DNA of 37,895 bases from an uncultured Muribaculaceae bacterium (GTDB taxonomy: Bacteria; Bacteroidota; Bacteroidia; Bacteroidales; Muribaculaceae), in the NCBI GenBank assembly GCA_910587545.1, contig CAJUMI010000020.1, forward strand, positions 1-37,895, read 5' to 3'. This document shows, one piece after another, positions 24,885 to 34,007 of the stretch (the first letter of the stretch is position 1; each line of letters begins with the position of its first letter). The position numbers and the translations under genes are program-made. The notes under the pieces were generated by a model that was not told where the DNA came from, ran no database searches, and worked only from the letters and a program-made list of their open reading frames with translations.

Positions 24885-26683
24885 TGATGTTTAAGAATAT
24901 ATTTGTCAACATATTGCTGATCGCGGCAACAACGTTCTCGTTGTTGCCGGGGTTGGCGTCCTGCAGTGACGACAATGACGCTCCGGTCGTATTGGCCGGC
25001 AACGGAATATCTGACGAACAATGGGCTGACGTCAATGATGCCGACCTAAAAGGCGAGATCCTCATATTTGAATTTACTGCAGCCGGAGCCTGGACTGCTG
25101 TGAGCGATGGGGACTGGTGTGCGCTTATCACTGAAAGGGGGCAGGCCGGTGCATCGTCGCTTCGCATAAAAGTCGCCGAGAACCAAGAGGCGTATGGCCG
25201 CTCGGCCACGATAACCCTTTCTGTCGAAGGTTACTCCGAGCCGTGCTCTATTGTTGTGCGTCAGGGTGAGGGCTTCCTCGAAAAAGGCACCGGCACCTAC
25301 CGCGAAATCAACAACTGGGTCTACGGTATTATGGAGAAAAACTATCTGTGGAATGATAACATGTCATCACTATTGCTTGACTACAGCCTCGACTATCAGA
25401 GTTTCCTGACCTCGGTGCTCGACGGCATCGCGGGTATTGACGACGCCAACCATGACGACGGATCGTGGCACGATGGGACCCGCCGGCTCTACTACTCTTA
25501 CATAGAAAGCAACGCGCCGACATCGCGCGCCCCCGGGGTGCCATATACCGACTCGGGCATGGCGATAGTGCCCACAATCCTGGGTTACGGAGACAACGCT
25601 CCGTGCGGATTTGCAGTAAAGTGGGTGACACCGGGCTCGCCCGCTGATATAGCAGGTGTAAGACGTGGCGACTTTATATCTGTCGTCAACAACATAGCCG
25701 TCACCGAATCCAACTATCAGAATCTTGGCAAATCAGTCCTTAACGGCAACGTGACAATCGACCTCAACATTGTGGAGTTCAACGATGGCTCGCCGAAAGT
25801 CACAAATCGCGTGCCGTCTGTTATGGTTGGAAAAGATACTTACATGGATCCCGCAGTTTATAAGTACAACGTCATGGAAGCCTCGGACGGCAAGAAAGTG
25901 GGCTACATCAATATTATGGGTTTCCACATGGACTTCGACACCGATATTCTCAGCGCATTCAAGTATTTCAGGCAGCAGAACATCAATGACCTTATAATCG
26001 ATCTGCGCTTCAACACCGGCGGACATGTACTGTCGAGCACCTTACTCGCCACACTGATCGCCGGCCCGTCGCACAGCGATGAGGTATACGTGCGCACTAC
26101 CTATAATAAGGCCCGCACTGCTGCAGGCGAGGTAGGCGAATATCGCATCGGCAACCCTGTGGCTCCGGATGCTGTCAATGGCTATGCTCCTATCGCCGAT
26201 GCCCTTGGCAACGCTCTTGGCATGAGCCGAGTGTTTGTCATCTGTAGTAACTACACGGCTTCAGCCAGTGAATTGTTGATCAACGGATTGCGGGGCCTTG
26301 ACATTACCGTCAATCTTGTAGGCACAACAACCCAGGGCAAGAACGTCGGCATGGAAGGGTGGCGCAAGACATGGTCAAACTATCAGTTCAACTTCTACCC
26401 GATAACATTCTATTGCGAGAATGCCAAAGGTTTCCGCGACTATGCCGATGGCTTCACGCCCGATGTCGTTCTTGATGACACCAATATCTACCCCGGCGAT
26501 TTCGGCACTTTGTCTGACTATCTCACCAACGCAGCCTTTCAGTGGGCCTATACGGGCAACAAGCCTGCTGCAACGACCTCGTCGCGCGGCCGGTCTGCCG
26601 CTGTCAGGACTCTGCGCATGACCGAAGAACTGCAGGAGCCGCTCACACGCCGCACCGGCGGATCTATAATTCTGCGCGATTGA
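24881..26683 (+). CDS. BACON-PDZ-S41 peptidase, lipoprotein
   Basis: 600 aa. Lipobox with Cys28 (LASC), then SDDNDA. Residues about 40-132 look like a BACON domain (FEFTAAGAWTAVSDGDWC..., SATITLSVEGY). The PDZ domain (about 240-320) contains SPADIAGVRRGDFISVV. The C-terminal S41 peptidase has DLIIDLRFNTGG and TASASELLINGL (near residue 461), with GKNVGMEG near 487 supplying the lysine. The Ser/Lys spacing matches C-terminal processing peptidases. The first of three tandem ATGs overlaps the upstream stop. It ends 33 nt before a hairpin with U tract. Likely acts on envelope or extracellular peptides; substrate unknown. Confidence 0.9.
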   Translation: MMMFKNIFVNILLIAATTFSLLPGLASCSDDNDAPVVLAGNGISDEQWADVNDADLKGEILIFEFTAAGAWTAVSDGDWCALITERGQAGASSLRIKVAENQEAYGRSATITLSVEGYSEPCSIVVRQGEGFLEKGTGTYREINNWVYGIMEKNYLWNDNMSSLLLDYSLDYQSFLTSVLDGIAGIDDANHDDGSWHDGTRRLYYSYIESNAPTSRAPGVPYTDSGMAIVPTILGYGDNAPCGFAVKWVTPGSPADIAGVRRGDFISVVNNIAVTESNYQNLGKSVLNGNVTIDLNIVEFNDGSPKVTNRVPSVMVGKDTYMDPAVYKYNVMEASDGKKVGYINIMGFHMDFDTDILSAFKYFRQQNINDLIIDLRFNTGGHVLSSTLLATLIAGPSHSDEVYVRTTYNKARTAAGEVGEYRIGNPVAPDAVNGYAPIADALGNALGMSRVFVICSNYTASASELLINGLRGLDITVNLVGTTTQGKNVGMEGWRKTWSNYQFNFYPITFYCENAKGFRDYADGFTPDVVLDDTNIYPGDFGTLSDYLTNAAFQWAYTGNKPAATTSSRGRSAAVRTLRMTEELQEPLTRRTGGSIILRD

Positions 26684-26716
26684 AACCGACTTTCTGACGG
26701 AATTAGACAGACTGTG

Positions 26717-26750
26717 AAAAAGGCGATGTATCCCGATACATCGCCTTTTT
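26717..26750. terminator. Bidirectional terminator after the S41 gene
   Basis: Perfect stem GGCGATGTAT/ATACATCGCC (26722-26731 and 26736-26745) with loop CCCG and flanking A5/T5, extending to 15 bp. It can serve the plus-strand S41 gene and the minus-strand MFS gene. Confidence 0.9.
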
Positions 26751-26775
26751 CTTATGAAGTATGAGAGCCCCGCAT

Positions 26776-26810
26776 AAAAAAGCGATGTGCCTTGTTCTGA
26801 CACACCGCTT
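26776..26810 (-). terminator. Terminator after the MFS gene
   Basis: Arms 26780-26789 and 26801-26810 pair with one G.U on the minus strand, and the minus-strand product ends in a run of six U (26776-26781). It is 22 nt beyond the MFS stop. Confidence 0.8.
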
Positions 26811-26832
26811 TGTGGGGGGATGGTTGTTATGT

Positions 26833-28326
26833 TTATTCTTCCGATGCTTCGGCTTCGGCGCGCTCGGCTCGGACGTTGGATTTGATGTTTGGCAGTTCGA
26901 GTCCGAAATGTTTCTTCTTGTCGAGGGTCTTGAGGTAGATCGCGAACACGAGTGCGAGAACACCGAAGCCGGCGAAGATGATCATCGGTATGGTGTAGTC
27001 GTAGTGGATGAAGAATGATTCCGGCGCTTCGATCCCGGCTGCTTTCCATTGTTCAAGCTGTGCGAGCTGCTGCTGCACCACAGGGTTGCCGGCGTTGACA
27101 GTGTCGAGCACGTAGCCGATCAGAAGCGGCACAAGGCATAGGCCTATGTTCTGTACCCAGAAAATGAGACAGTAGGCGCTGCCGAGCACCTTTTCCTCGA
27201 TGATCTTCGGAACGCTCGGCCAGAGGGCTGCGGGCACGAGGGCAAACGAGATGCCGAGCACTACGATGGTGGCGTAGGCGATCACTTTGCTGTGGGTGGC
27301 CGGAAGGACGAAAGCGAAGATGAGGTGACACATGATGAGCAGCAATGCGCCGTAGATGAGCATCGTGGCGCCTTTACCGCGGCGGTCGAGGAAGTTGCCG
27401 AGAAACACTGTGATTGCGGCCGCTCCGATGGGGAACCAGCGGAATATGTCTGACGCTTCCTTGGCCGAGATGCCGCCGATGTTGCACTGCAGCATTTCAG
27501 CGCCGTAGGCCTGGAAGGGGAATATGGCCGAGTAGTAGAGGACGCAGAGCAACGCTACGATCCAGAAAACCTGACTTGAGAATATGCGGCCGATGTCGGC
27601 GACCTTGAATTCGTCTTCTGACGATTCTTCTGCGGTCCCTTTGCCGATCTGGCGGTCGTAGCGCGTGTCGAGGATGCAGAACACGGAGAAGCAGATAAAA
27701 CCGATGAAGATCAGCACTGTGCAGAATGCCACGGGAGCGACGACCGAACCCATTGCGTTTGCAATCAGCGGAGAGATGGAGAAGATGGCAAAAACACCGA
27801 TGCGCGCGATGGCCATTTCAAGTCCCATGGCGAGCGCCATCTCTTTGCCTTTAAACCATTTGGCTATGGCTTTTGAAACGACGGTGCCGGCCATCTCGCA
27901 GCCGCAGCCGAAAATCATGAAGCCGAGCGAAGCCATCTTGGCGCTTGCTGGCATTGAGGTCCACCACGAGTTGAGCCATGTCTCAAGCGATGTGCCGGCA
28001 AACCAGTCGCTGATGCCGTAGAGCTTGATGCATGCGCCTGCGACCATGAGCGACGCCGAGAGCAGGCCCGTGAAGCGTATGCCCATCTTGTCGAGGATGA
28101 AGCCGGCTACGATCAGGAAGCCGCAGACGTTAAGGAGATATTCGGCTGAGCGATAAGTGCCGTAGGCGGTCGAATCCCAGCCCAGCTGAGGGTCGAGTAG
28201 GCTTTTCAGCGGTGCCATGACGTCGACAAACATGTAGGCGAAGAACATCATGGACGCGATCAGGATAAGCGCCGTCCATCTTGCCCATGCTTTGTCGGCA
28301 AGTGTTTGTTTAATTGTTTCTTTCAT
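26833..28326 (-). CDS. MFS transporter
   Basis: 497 aa from the ATG at 28326; the frame extends to 28449 but that stretch contains the divergent promoter region. Twelve or so hydrophobic segments, with MFS loop motifs GFILDKMGIRF (after TM2) and GNFLDRRGKGA (mid-protein). The C-terminus is charged (DKKKHFGLELPN). A signature resembling the oxalate/formate-type MFS branch suggests a carboxylate, but that is weak; the substrate is unknown. The first segment begins soon after the start. A single gene: a terminator is downstream and a promoter upstream. Confidence 0.9.
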   Translation of the reverse strand: MKETIKQTLADKAWARWTALILIASMMFFAYMFVDVMAPLKSLLDPQLGWDSTAYGTYRSAEYLLNVCGFLIVAGFILDKMGIRFTGLLSASLMVAGACIKLYGISDWFAGTSLETWLNSWWTSMPASAKMASLGFMIFGCGCEMAGTVVSKAIAKWFKGKEMALAMGLEMAIARIGVFAIFSISPLIANAMGSVVAPVAFCTVLIFIGFICFSVFCILDTRYDRQIGKGTAEESSEDEFKVADIGRIFSSQVFWIVALLCVLYYSAIFPFQAYGAEMLQCNIGGISAKEASDIFRWFPIGAAAITVFLGNFLDRRGKGATMLIYGALLLIMCHLIFAFVLPATHSKVIAYATIVVLGISFALVPAALWPSVPKIIEEKVLGSAYCLIFWVQNIGLCLVPLLIGYVLDTVNAGNPVVQQQLAQLEQWKAAGIEAPESFFIHYDYTIPMIIFAGFGVLALVFAIYLKTLDKKKHFGLELPNIKSNVRAERAEAEASEE

Positions 28327-28389
28327 TTGCTTATGTGAATAAATTGATTGATTTGCGGAGCATAATGTCGGCTGAAACCGAATAATGCA

Positions 28390-28397
28390 CAAAATTA
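28390..28397 (-). promoter_or_regulatory. -7 element of the MFS gene
   Basis: TAATTTTG on the minus strand, 64-71 nt upstream of the chosen ATG. No clear -33 element is seen. It lies only 32 nt from the divergent parC -7 element. Confidence 0.5.
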
Positions 28398-28429
28398 ATG
28401 TAAAAATGTAAAAAGTGGAAATTAAATCG

Positions 28430-28437
28430 TAACTTTG
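28430..28437 (+). promoter_or_regulatory. -7 element of the parC operon
   Basis: TAACTTTG, perfect consensus, 32 nt before the parC ATG. The -33 region is not recognisable. Confidence 0.55.
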
Positions 28438-28468
28438 TGGTGAAAGCAAGCATTACAACCAATCACCC

Positions 28469-31174
28469 ATGATCGACGACAGCAACTACGATAATCAGGA
28501 CGACGAGTCCCGCGTTTTTCAGGCCGGGACGCACTCCGGCGAAGGAAAGGACGTGCAGAAACCTTATGTGGCCGCAGGCGATGTGATAAAGCATCATCTG
28601 AGGGGCATGTATCAGAGTTGGTTTCTGGAATACGCCTCTTATGTCATACTCGAGCGTGCCGTGCCACATATCGACGACGGTCTCAAACCCGTGCAGAGGC
28701 GTATCCTTCATTCGATGAAGACCCTTGACGACGGACGTTTCAACAAAGTCGCCAATATTGTAGGTAACACTATGCAGTATCACCCTCACGGTGATGCGTC
28801 GATCAATGACGCGCTCGTCCAGCTCGGACAGAAAGACCTGTTGGTGGAGACCCAGGGAAACTGGGGCAACATACTGACCGGCGCGTCGGCCGCCGCCGGC
28901 CGATATATCGAGGCGCGTCTGTCGTCGTTCGCGCTCGACACTCTCTACAACCCCAAGGTCACGGAATGGACGCTGAGTTATGACGGCCGCAAGCAGGAGC
29001 CCGTCACCCTGCCCGCCAAATTTCCATTGTTGCTTGCCCAGGGAGCCGAGGGCATCGCCGTCGGTCTGTCGTCGAAGATCCTGCCCCATAATTTCAACGA
29101 AATAATCGACGCTGCCGTAGCATATCTGCGCGGCGAGGATTTTGAACTCTATCCCGACTTCGTCACCGGCGGCATGATCGATGTCACCCGCTACAACGAC
29201 GGGCGGCGCGGCGGCGTGGTCAAGGTCAGAGCAAAGATCGATAAGATCGACAACCGCACCCTCGCCGTCACCGAGATACCTTTCGGCAAAACGACAGGCA
29301 CAATCATCGACTCGATACTCAAAGCCTTCGAGAAGGGCAAGATCAAGATCAGGAAAGTCGATGACAATACGGCCGAGAACGCCAACATACTGGTCTATCT
29401 CCAGCCCGGAACCTCAAGCGACAAGGCGATTGACGCGCTCTATGCGTTCACAGACTGCGAGGTGAGCATATCGCCCAACTGCTGCGTGATCTCCGACCGC
29501 AAACCTCACTTCCTCGGCGTGAGCGACGTGCTGCGCCACAGCGTCGACCTTACCCGTCATATCCTCGAGACCGAGCTGCGTCTGCGACTCGACGAGCTTG
29601 CCGAACAGATGTTTTTCGCATCGCTTGAAAAGATATTCATCGAGGAGCGTATCTACAAGGACAAGGATTATGAGCAGGCTCCGGACATCGACGCGGCTGT
29701 CGGCCATATCGCGTCGCGGCTCCTGCCCTTTGCCGGTCAGCTGGTCCGCGAAGTCTCCCGCGATGACATCCTTCGCCTTGTTGAGATAAAGATGAAGCGC
29801 ATCTTCCGTTTCAGCGCCAAGGATGCCGACGAGCATATCGCCCGGCTCACGGCCGACATCGACGAGACCCGCAGAAATCTCGATGGAATCGTCGATTATA
29901 CTATCGCATGGTATGAGCGGCTCAAGGAGAGATACGGGGCCGGCTATCCGCGGCGCACTGTGATCCGCGGCTTTGACAATATCCAGGCCGCCACGGTCGC
30001 CGAGGCCAATGAGAAACTTTATATCAACCGCGATGAAGGCTTCATAGGCACGGCTCTCAAGAAGGACGACAGCGTGGAGTTTGTCTGCAATTGCTCGTCG
30101 ATCGACGATGTCATCATCTTCTATAAGGATGGCCGCTATAAGGTGGTCAAGGTGCAGGAGAAACTGTTTGTCGACAAGAATGTGCTTTACGTCAACGTGT
30201 TCAAGCGTAATGACGCCCGCACGATCTACAACGTGATATATCGCCACGGCGGCACGGACGGCATATATTATATGAAACGCTTCGCAGTCACCGGCGTGAC
30301 TCGCGACAAGGAGTACAATGTCACCCAAGGCCTGCCCGGATCAAGGATAATGTGGTTCTCGGCCAATCCAAACGGCGAGGCCGAAGTGGTCAAGGTGACT
30401 CTTAAACCCAAGCTGAGACTCAAGACACTCCAGTTTGACGTCGATTTCGCTAAACTGGCGATCAAAGGCAAGCAGTCGCAGGGCAATCTCGTGACCAAGA
30501 ACGAGGTCCACCGCTTCTCGCTCAAGGAGCGTGGCATGTCGACGCTCGGCGGCCGCGAGGTGTGGTTTGACCGCGATGTGTTGAGACTCAACTACGAAGG
30601 CCGCGGAGTGTATCTCGGCGAGTTCCAGGGCGATGATACTGTCCTTGTCGTTCTTGACAGCGGTGAGTATTTCACCACAAGCTATGACGCAAGCAACCAC
30701 TATCCCGACAATATCCTCATACTGGAGAAATTCAGACCCAAGCATGTCTGGACGGCAATTCTCAACGATGCCGATCAGGGCTATCCTTATATCAAGCGCT
30801 TCGCTTTCGAACCCTCTCAGAAGCGCCAGCGCTATCTCGGAGAAAACGAGAACTCGTCGCTGATCGCGCTGAGCGACAAACCCGGGGCAATGTTCAAGGT
30901 GACTTTCGGCGCTCCTGACGATTTCCGCGAGCCGCTGGTTGTGGACGCCGAGGCGTTTATCGCCGTGAAATCATTCAAGGCCAAGGGCAAGCGTCTGACC
31001 ACCTTCGCAATCGCGTCGGTCGAGGAACTCGAACCGAAAGAGGTCGTACCTGACGATGCAGAAGATGTCGTGGCAGCTGAGACGGAGACTTTCGACGAGT
31101 GTGAGGATGCCGACGAGACCCGTTCCGACGATGAGGTGCGTGATGAGATCAACGGTCAGCAACGCATATTCTGA
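28469..31174 (+). CDS. parC: DNA topoisomerase IV subunit A
   Basis: 901 aa. With ParE it decatenates chromosomes and relaxes supercoils. The N-terminal breakage-reunion domain begins with LEYASYVILERAVPHIDDGLKPVQRRIL; the active-site tyrosine is Y146 in AAGRYIEARLS; and the GyrA/ParC C-terminal domain is complete. The length (about 900 aa) and sequence fit Bacteroidetes ParC. At the position equivalent to E. coli ParC Ser80 the residue is alanine (HGDASIND), and Glu84 is Asp. No parE lies in the window. The stop overlaps the DUF3316 gene by 1 nt, and the transcript continues into the second S41 gene. Confidence 0.94.
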   Translation: MIDDSNYDNQDDESRVFQAGTHSGEGKDVQKPYVAAGDVIKHHLRGMYQSWFLEYASYVILERAVPHIDDGLKPVQRRILHSMKTLDDGRFNKVANIVGNTMQYHPHGDASINDALVQLGQKDLLVETQGNWGNILTGASAAAGRYIEARLSSFALDTLYNPKVTEWTLSYDGRKQEPVTLPAKFPLLLAQGAEGIAVGLSSKILPHNFNEIIDAAVAYLRGEDFELYPDFVTGGMIDVTRYNDGRRGGVVKVRAKIDKIDNRTLAVTEIPFGKTTGTIIDSILKAFEKGKIKIRKVDDNTAENANILVYLQPGTSSDKAIDALYAFTDCEVSISPNCCVISDRKPHFLGVSDVLRHSVDLTRHILETELRLRLDELAEQMFFASLEKIFIEERIYKDKDYEQAPDIDAAVGHIASRLLPFAGQLVREVSRDDILRLVEIKMKRIFRFSAKDADEHIARLTADIDETRRNLDGIVDYTIAWYERLKERYGAGYPRRTVIRGFDNIQAATVAEANEKLYINRDEGFIGTALKKDDSVEFVCNCSSIDDVIIFYKDGRYKVVKVQEKLFVDKNVLYVNVFKRNDARTIYNVIYRHGGTDGIYYMKRFAVTGVTRDKEYNVTQGLPGSRIMWFSANPNGEAEVVKVTLKPKLRLKTLQFDVDFAKLAIKGKQSQGNLVTKNEVHRFSLKERGMSTLGGREVWFDRDVLRLNYEGRGVYLGEFQGDDTVLVVLDSGEYFTTSYDASNHYPDNILILEKFRPKHVWTAILNDADQGYPYIKRFAFEPSQKRQRYLGENENSSLIALSDKPGAMFKVTFGAPDDFREPLVVDAEAFIAVKSFKAKGKRLTTFAIASVEELEPKEVVPDDAEDVVAAETETFDECEDADETRSDDEVRDEINGQQRIF

Positions 31175-32028
31175 TGAAGCGCTTAAGGTCTGTCATATTG
31201 TGCATCGTTTCGGCATTAGCTGTAATGGCGGCCGACGGCGTGAAGCCGCTGCGGCCGGTGACGGCTGCCTATACGCTTGAGGCCGGTTCGTCGCATCTCA
31301 GTGATACTTATCTGACACCGCTGAAATACAGCGGACAGAGCTTCGCCCTCGGATATGAGAGGATGCAGGCGATGGCGTTCTCGCCCGAGCGGTGGGTGAT
31401 GCAGCTGTCAGGCCGGCTTGGCCTTGACCGTGCGTTGAATCCGGCGCGCAATGCCACAATGTGGGACCTCGGTCTCGAGCTCCGGTGGGGCATGATGCAC
31501 CGTTGGGATATAAGCGGCGTCGACGGGCTGCGTCTTTACGGCGGCGGTGCCACAGTTCTCGAGGCCGGCGCGCTATATCTGTCGCGCAACGGCAACAACC
31601 CCGTCTCGGCCAGAGCCTCGTGGACCGTCGGGCTGACCGGGGCTGCGGTCTACAATTTCAGGATATCACGCCTGCCGGTCTGTCTGCGTTACCAGCCTAT
31701 GCTGCCTGTGACGGGCGCGTTCTTTTCGCCCGACTACGGCGAACTGTATTATGAGATCTATTTAGGCAATCACAGCGGCCTCGCCCATGCTGCCTGGTTC
31801 GGCAACTATTTCAGACTTGACAATCTGCTTACCGCCGATCTTCGACTGGGCTCGACAAATCTGCGGCTGGGCTATCGCGCCGACGTTATGTCGACAAAAG
31901 TCAACAATATTGTCACACGCCGTGTCACACATTCGTTTGTGATCGGAGTGAGCGGTGAGTGGCTTTCGCTCCCCCGGAGCGGCCGGATATCCGACAATGC
32001 AAAAATCATTTCAGCTCTTTACCGATAA
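31174..32028 (+). CDS. DUF3316 secreted protein, predicted outer-membrane beta barrel
   Basis: 284 aa. Signal peptide about 1-20 (ending AVMAAD). The mature part alternates hydrophobic and polar residues in short strands (YTLEAGSSHLSDTYLTPL; ALGYERMQA; LRLGSTNLRLGYRADVMST), consistent with an outer-membrane barrel of the DUF3316 family, typical of Bacteroidales. No catalytic motif. Its ATG overlaps the parC stop by 1 nt and its stop overlaps the next ATG by 1 nt, so all three genes are coupled. Confidence 0.8.
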   Translation: MKRLRSVILCIVSALAVMAADGVKPLRPVTAAYTLEAGSSHLSDTYLTPLKYSGQSFALGYERMQAMAFSPERWVMQLSGRLGLDRALNPARNATMWDLGLELRWGMMHRWDISGVDGLRLYGGGATVLEAGALYLSRNGNNPVSARASWTVGLTGAAVYNFRISRLPVCLRYQPMLPVTGAFFSPDYGELYYEIYLGNHSGLAHAAWFGNYFRLDNLLTADLRLGSTNLRLGYRADVMSTKVNNIVTRRVTHSFVIGVSGEWLSLPRSGRISDNAKIISALYR

Positions 32029-33032
32029 TGGGAAAATCTGTCTCTGCAATAATATTGGCCTGTGTGTTGCCGCTGTTCACCTCTTGTCATGAGGTCGAGG
32101 AGTGGGATCAGGACGTTGTCGGCAACTTTGACGCACTCTGGACGGTTGTAGATCAGCATTATTGCTTCTTCGAGGAGAAGGACGTCGACTGGGATGAGGT
32201 CTACCGCCGTTACAGGCCGCGTGTGACCAGCGAGATGCGCGGCCTCGAATTCTTTAACCTGTGCGCTCAGATGCTCGACGAACTCAAAGACGGACATGTC
32301 AACCTCTCGTCTTCGTTCAAGACTTCGTATTACCGCAAATGGTGGAGTGACTATCCGCAGAATTTCGACGAGCGGCTTGTCGAGCAGTATTATCTGCGTT
32401 TCGACTATTCGACGGTCGGCGGCATCGACTATGCGGTGCTGCGCGACAATGTCGGTTACATGCGATATCCGTCGTTTTCATATCCGGTAGGCCATTCGGC
32501 GATCGACGCCATCCTCTCGCAGTTCGCGCTCTGCAAGGGTATTATCATAGACATAAGGGACAACGGCGGCGGCGACATGACCAACGTCGGGACCATCGTG
32601 TCTCACTTTATCGGCGAACGCATCCTCGCCGGATCGATATGCCACAAGACCGGCCCCGGCCATAATGATTTCTCTGAGCCTTATCCCTACTACTATGATC
32701 CGGTCGACAACAGCCGTGTAAGATGGATCAAACCGGTGGTGGTGCTGGTCAACAGAAGCACTTTCAGCGCGGCCAACAACTTTGTGTCGGTGATGCAGTA
32801 TCTGCACACCATAGGCGGCGGAAGCGGCATGCCGTTCTCCTCGGAGATACCTTGCGGCTGGGGAGTGAGGATGTCAGCGTGTCCGGTCTACGATGCCCGG
32901 GGGCTCGCGACTGAAAACGGTGTCGACCCGTCTGAGGGTTGTGAAGTCGACCTTGATCCCGTGCTTGCTCTGACGGGCACAGACACAATGCTCGACTTCG
33001 CCGTGGCCAGGATCCTGTCCGATGATTTTTAA
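32028..33032 (+). CDS. S41-family lipoprotein (variant active site)
   Basis: 334 aa from the ATG at 32028. Lipobox near residue 19 (LFTSC), then HEVEEWDQD. The N-terminal half (about 30-170) is helical. The S41 catalytic half has GIIIDIRDNGGGDMTNV and VNRSTFSAANNFVSV, which carries the presumed serine. No lysine follows at the usual spacing; instead the downstream region reads GGGSGMPFSSEIPCGWG. That pattern recurs in Bacteroidetes S41 homologues as far as I recall, so the mechanism may be tricorn-like or the protein inactive. Convergent with the phosphatase gene, 30 nt apart. Confidence 0.83.
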   Translation: MGKSVSAIILACVLPLFTSCHEVEEWDQDVVGNFDALWTVVDQHYCFFEEKDVDWDEVYRRYRPRVTSEMRGLEFFNLCAQMLDELKDGHVNLSSSFKTSYYRKWWSDYPQNFDERLVEQYYLRFDYSTVGGIDYAVLRDNVGYMRYPSFSYPVGHSAIDAILSQFALCKGIIIDIRDNGGGDMTNVGTIVSHFIGERILAGSICHKTGPGHNDFSEPYPYYYDPVDNSRVRWIKPVVVLVNRSTFSAANNFVSVMQYLHTIGGGSGMPFSSEIPCGWGVRMSACPVYDARGLATENGVDPSEGCEVDLDPVLALTGTDTMLDFAVARILSDDF

Positions 33033-33062
33033 AGTCGAATTTTTTTAACGATCTCCCGGTGT

Positions 33063-33800
33063 CTATTGGATCTTATCGTTGAGCAGCTTGCCTGCAATCG
33101 AGGCGAAGTGTGTGCGGGCCTGCCGGGTTAGCAGATACCGCTCTATCCTGTCGGCGTGGACCGAATTGTGGAGATCCGTTCCGATGAAGTCGACGAGCCC
33201 GTCGGCTATAAGCTGTTCGGCGACTTCGCGCTGCTCCTTGCCGTAGGCCTCGGCGAGGCTCAGCAGATTGATCTGGAATTTAGCTCCTGCGGCGTGGAGC
33301 TGACTGTAGCGCGCGCGATTCTTATAATAATAACTGTAGCGCTCCGGATGAGCCAGTACAGGCACAAACCCTTTGACCTGAAGATCGAAGATGGTGTTGT
33401 CGATAAACCAGGCCTCGGAGACAAATGGATTTTCGATCATTATGTAATTGCCGGGGAGTGTCATCACCTCGCCCGACTCAAAAAACGACAGCGAATATTC
33501 GTCAAGACGGTATTCGGCGTGGTGAACGAGTTTTATGCCGTTGCCCCTTCGGTCGAGTTCCGACTGAAGGGCGTTCATCGCCTCGTCGAGACCGGCAGCC
33601 GTGTTTTCGAAACGGTCCTTGGTCACGTGGGGGCTTGCGAATATCCGTTTGATCCCCCAGGACTGCATACGCTCGATCAGCTCGACCGAGGTGGCGATGT
33701 CCGGTGAGCCGTCGTCGACGCCGGGTATCACATGGCAATGGATATCAGTCGCGAACGGCAGTTCGGCGGGAGATTTGGGTTTGTTGAAAAAGTTGAACAT
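33063..33800 (-). CDS. PHP-family tyrosine-protein phosphatase (CpsB/YwqE-like)
   Basis: 245 aa from the ATG at 33800; the frame extends to 33860 across the promoter. TDIHCHVIPGVDDGS is the metal-binding start of the PHP fold, SPHVTKDRFENT, an ALAHPERY block (VLAHPERYSYY) and FIGTDLHNS near the end complete the metal site. In capsule systems CpsB-type phosphatases act on a tyrosine kinase that controls polysaccharide export. No kinase or capsule gene is in the window, so its partner is elsewhere. Confidence 0.92.
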   Translation of the reverse strand: MFNFFNKPKSPAELPFATDIHCHVIPGVDDGSPDIATSVELIERMQSWGIKRIFASPHVTKDRFENTAAGLDEAMNALQSELDRRGNGIKLVHHAEYRLDEYSLSFFESGEVMTLPGNYIMIENPFVSEAWFIDNTIFDLQVKGFVPVLAHPERYSYYYKNRARYSQLHAAGAKFQINLLSLAEAYGKEQREVAEQLIADGLVDFIGTDLHNSVHADRIERYLLTRQARTHFASIAGKLLNDKIQ

Positions 33801-33823
33801 ATTCCGATCGTTTTTTGCTTGCG

Positions 33824-33831
33824 CAAAAGTA
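33824..33831 (-). promoter_or_regulatory. -7 element of the phosphatase gene
   Basis: TACTTTTG on the minus strand fits TAnnTTTG, 24 nt upstream of the ATG. No clear -33 element. Confidence 0.45.
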
Positions 33832-33927
33832 ACGATTTGGCCGCTACCGACGACGGCCATAAACTTAAAAATTTCTAACAGGGCAAAACAATGGGGAAAT
33901 TTTTCCTTAATAAAAATGAAAAATTAG

Positions 33928-33935
33928 TAACTTTG
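33928..33935 (+). promoter_or_regulatory. -7 element of the biotin-dependent carboxyltransferase gene
   Basis: TAACTTTG, perfect consensus, gives a leader of about 105 nt before the ATG at 34047. A T run near 33900-33904 stands at the -33 position, a weak match. Confidence 0.55.
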
Positions 33936-33989
33936 CGCGATAAAAAATATCATAAACATCTTTGGTGAAATAGTCTTGCACAGAGTTGC

Positions 33990-34007
33990 TTAAAGTGTTG
34001 ACTTTAA
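33990..34007 (+). repeat. Hairpin in the carboxyltransferase leader
   Basis: TTAAAGT-GTTG-ACTTTAA is a perfect 7-bp dyad with a 4-nt loop, 39 nt before the ATG. AT-rich, so weak as RNA; could also be a protein site. Confidence 0.4.

Noticed and set aside
29414..30328. 304-aa minus-strand open frame
   Set aside because: Antisense to parC; composition typical of a shadow frame.
31174..33032. A fusion of the DUF3316 and S41 genes
   Set aside because: A stop (TAA) overlaps the next ATG by one base, and the S41 protein has its own lipoprotein signal.
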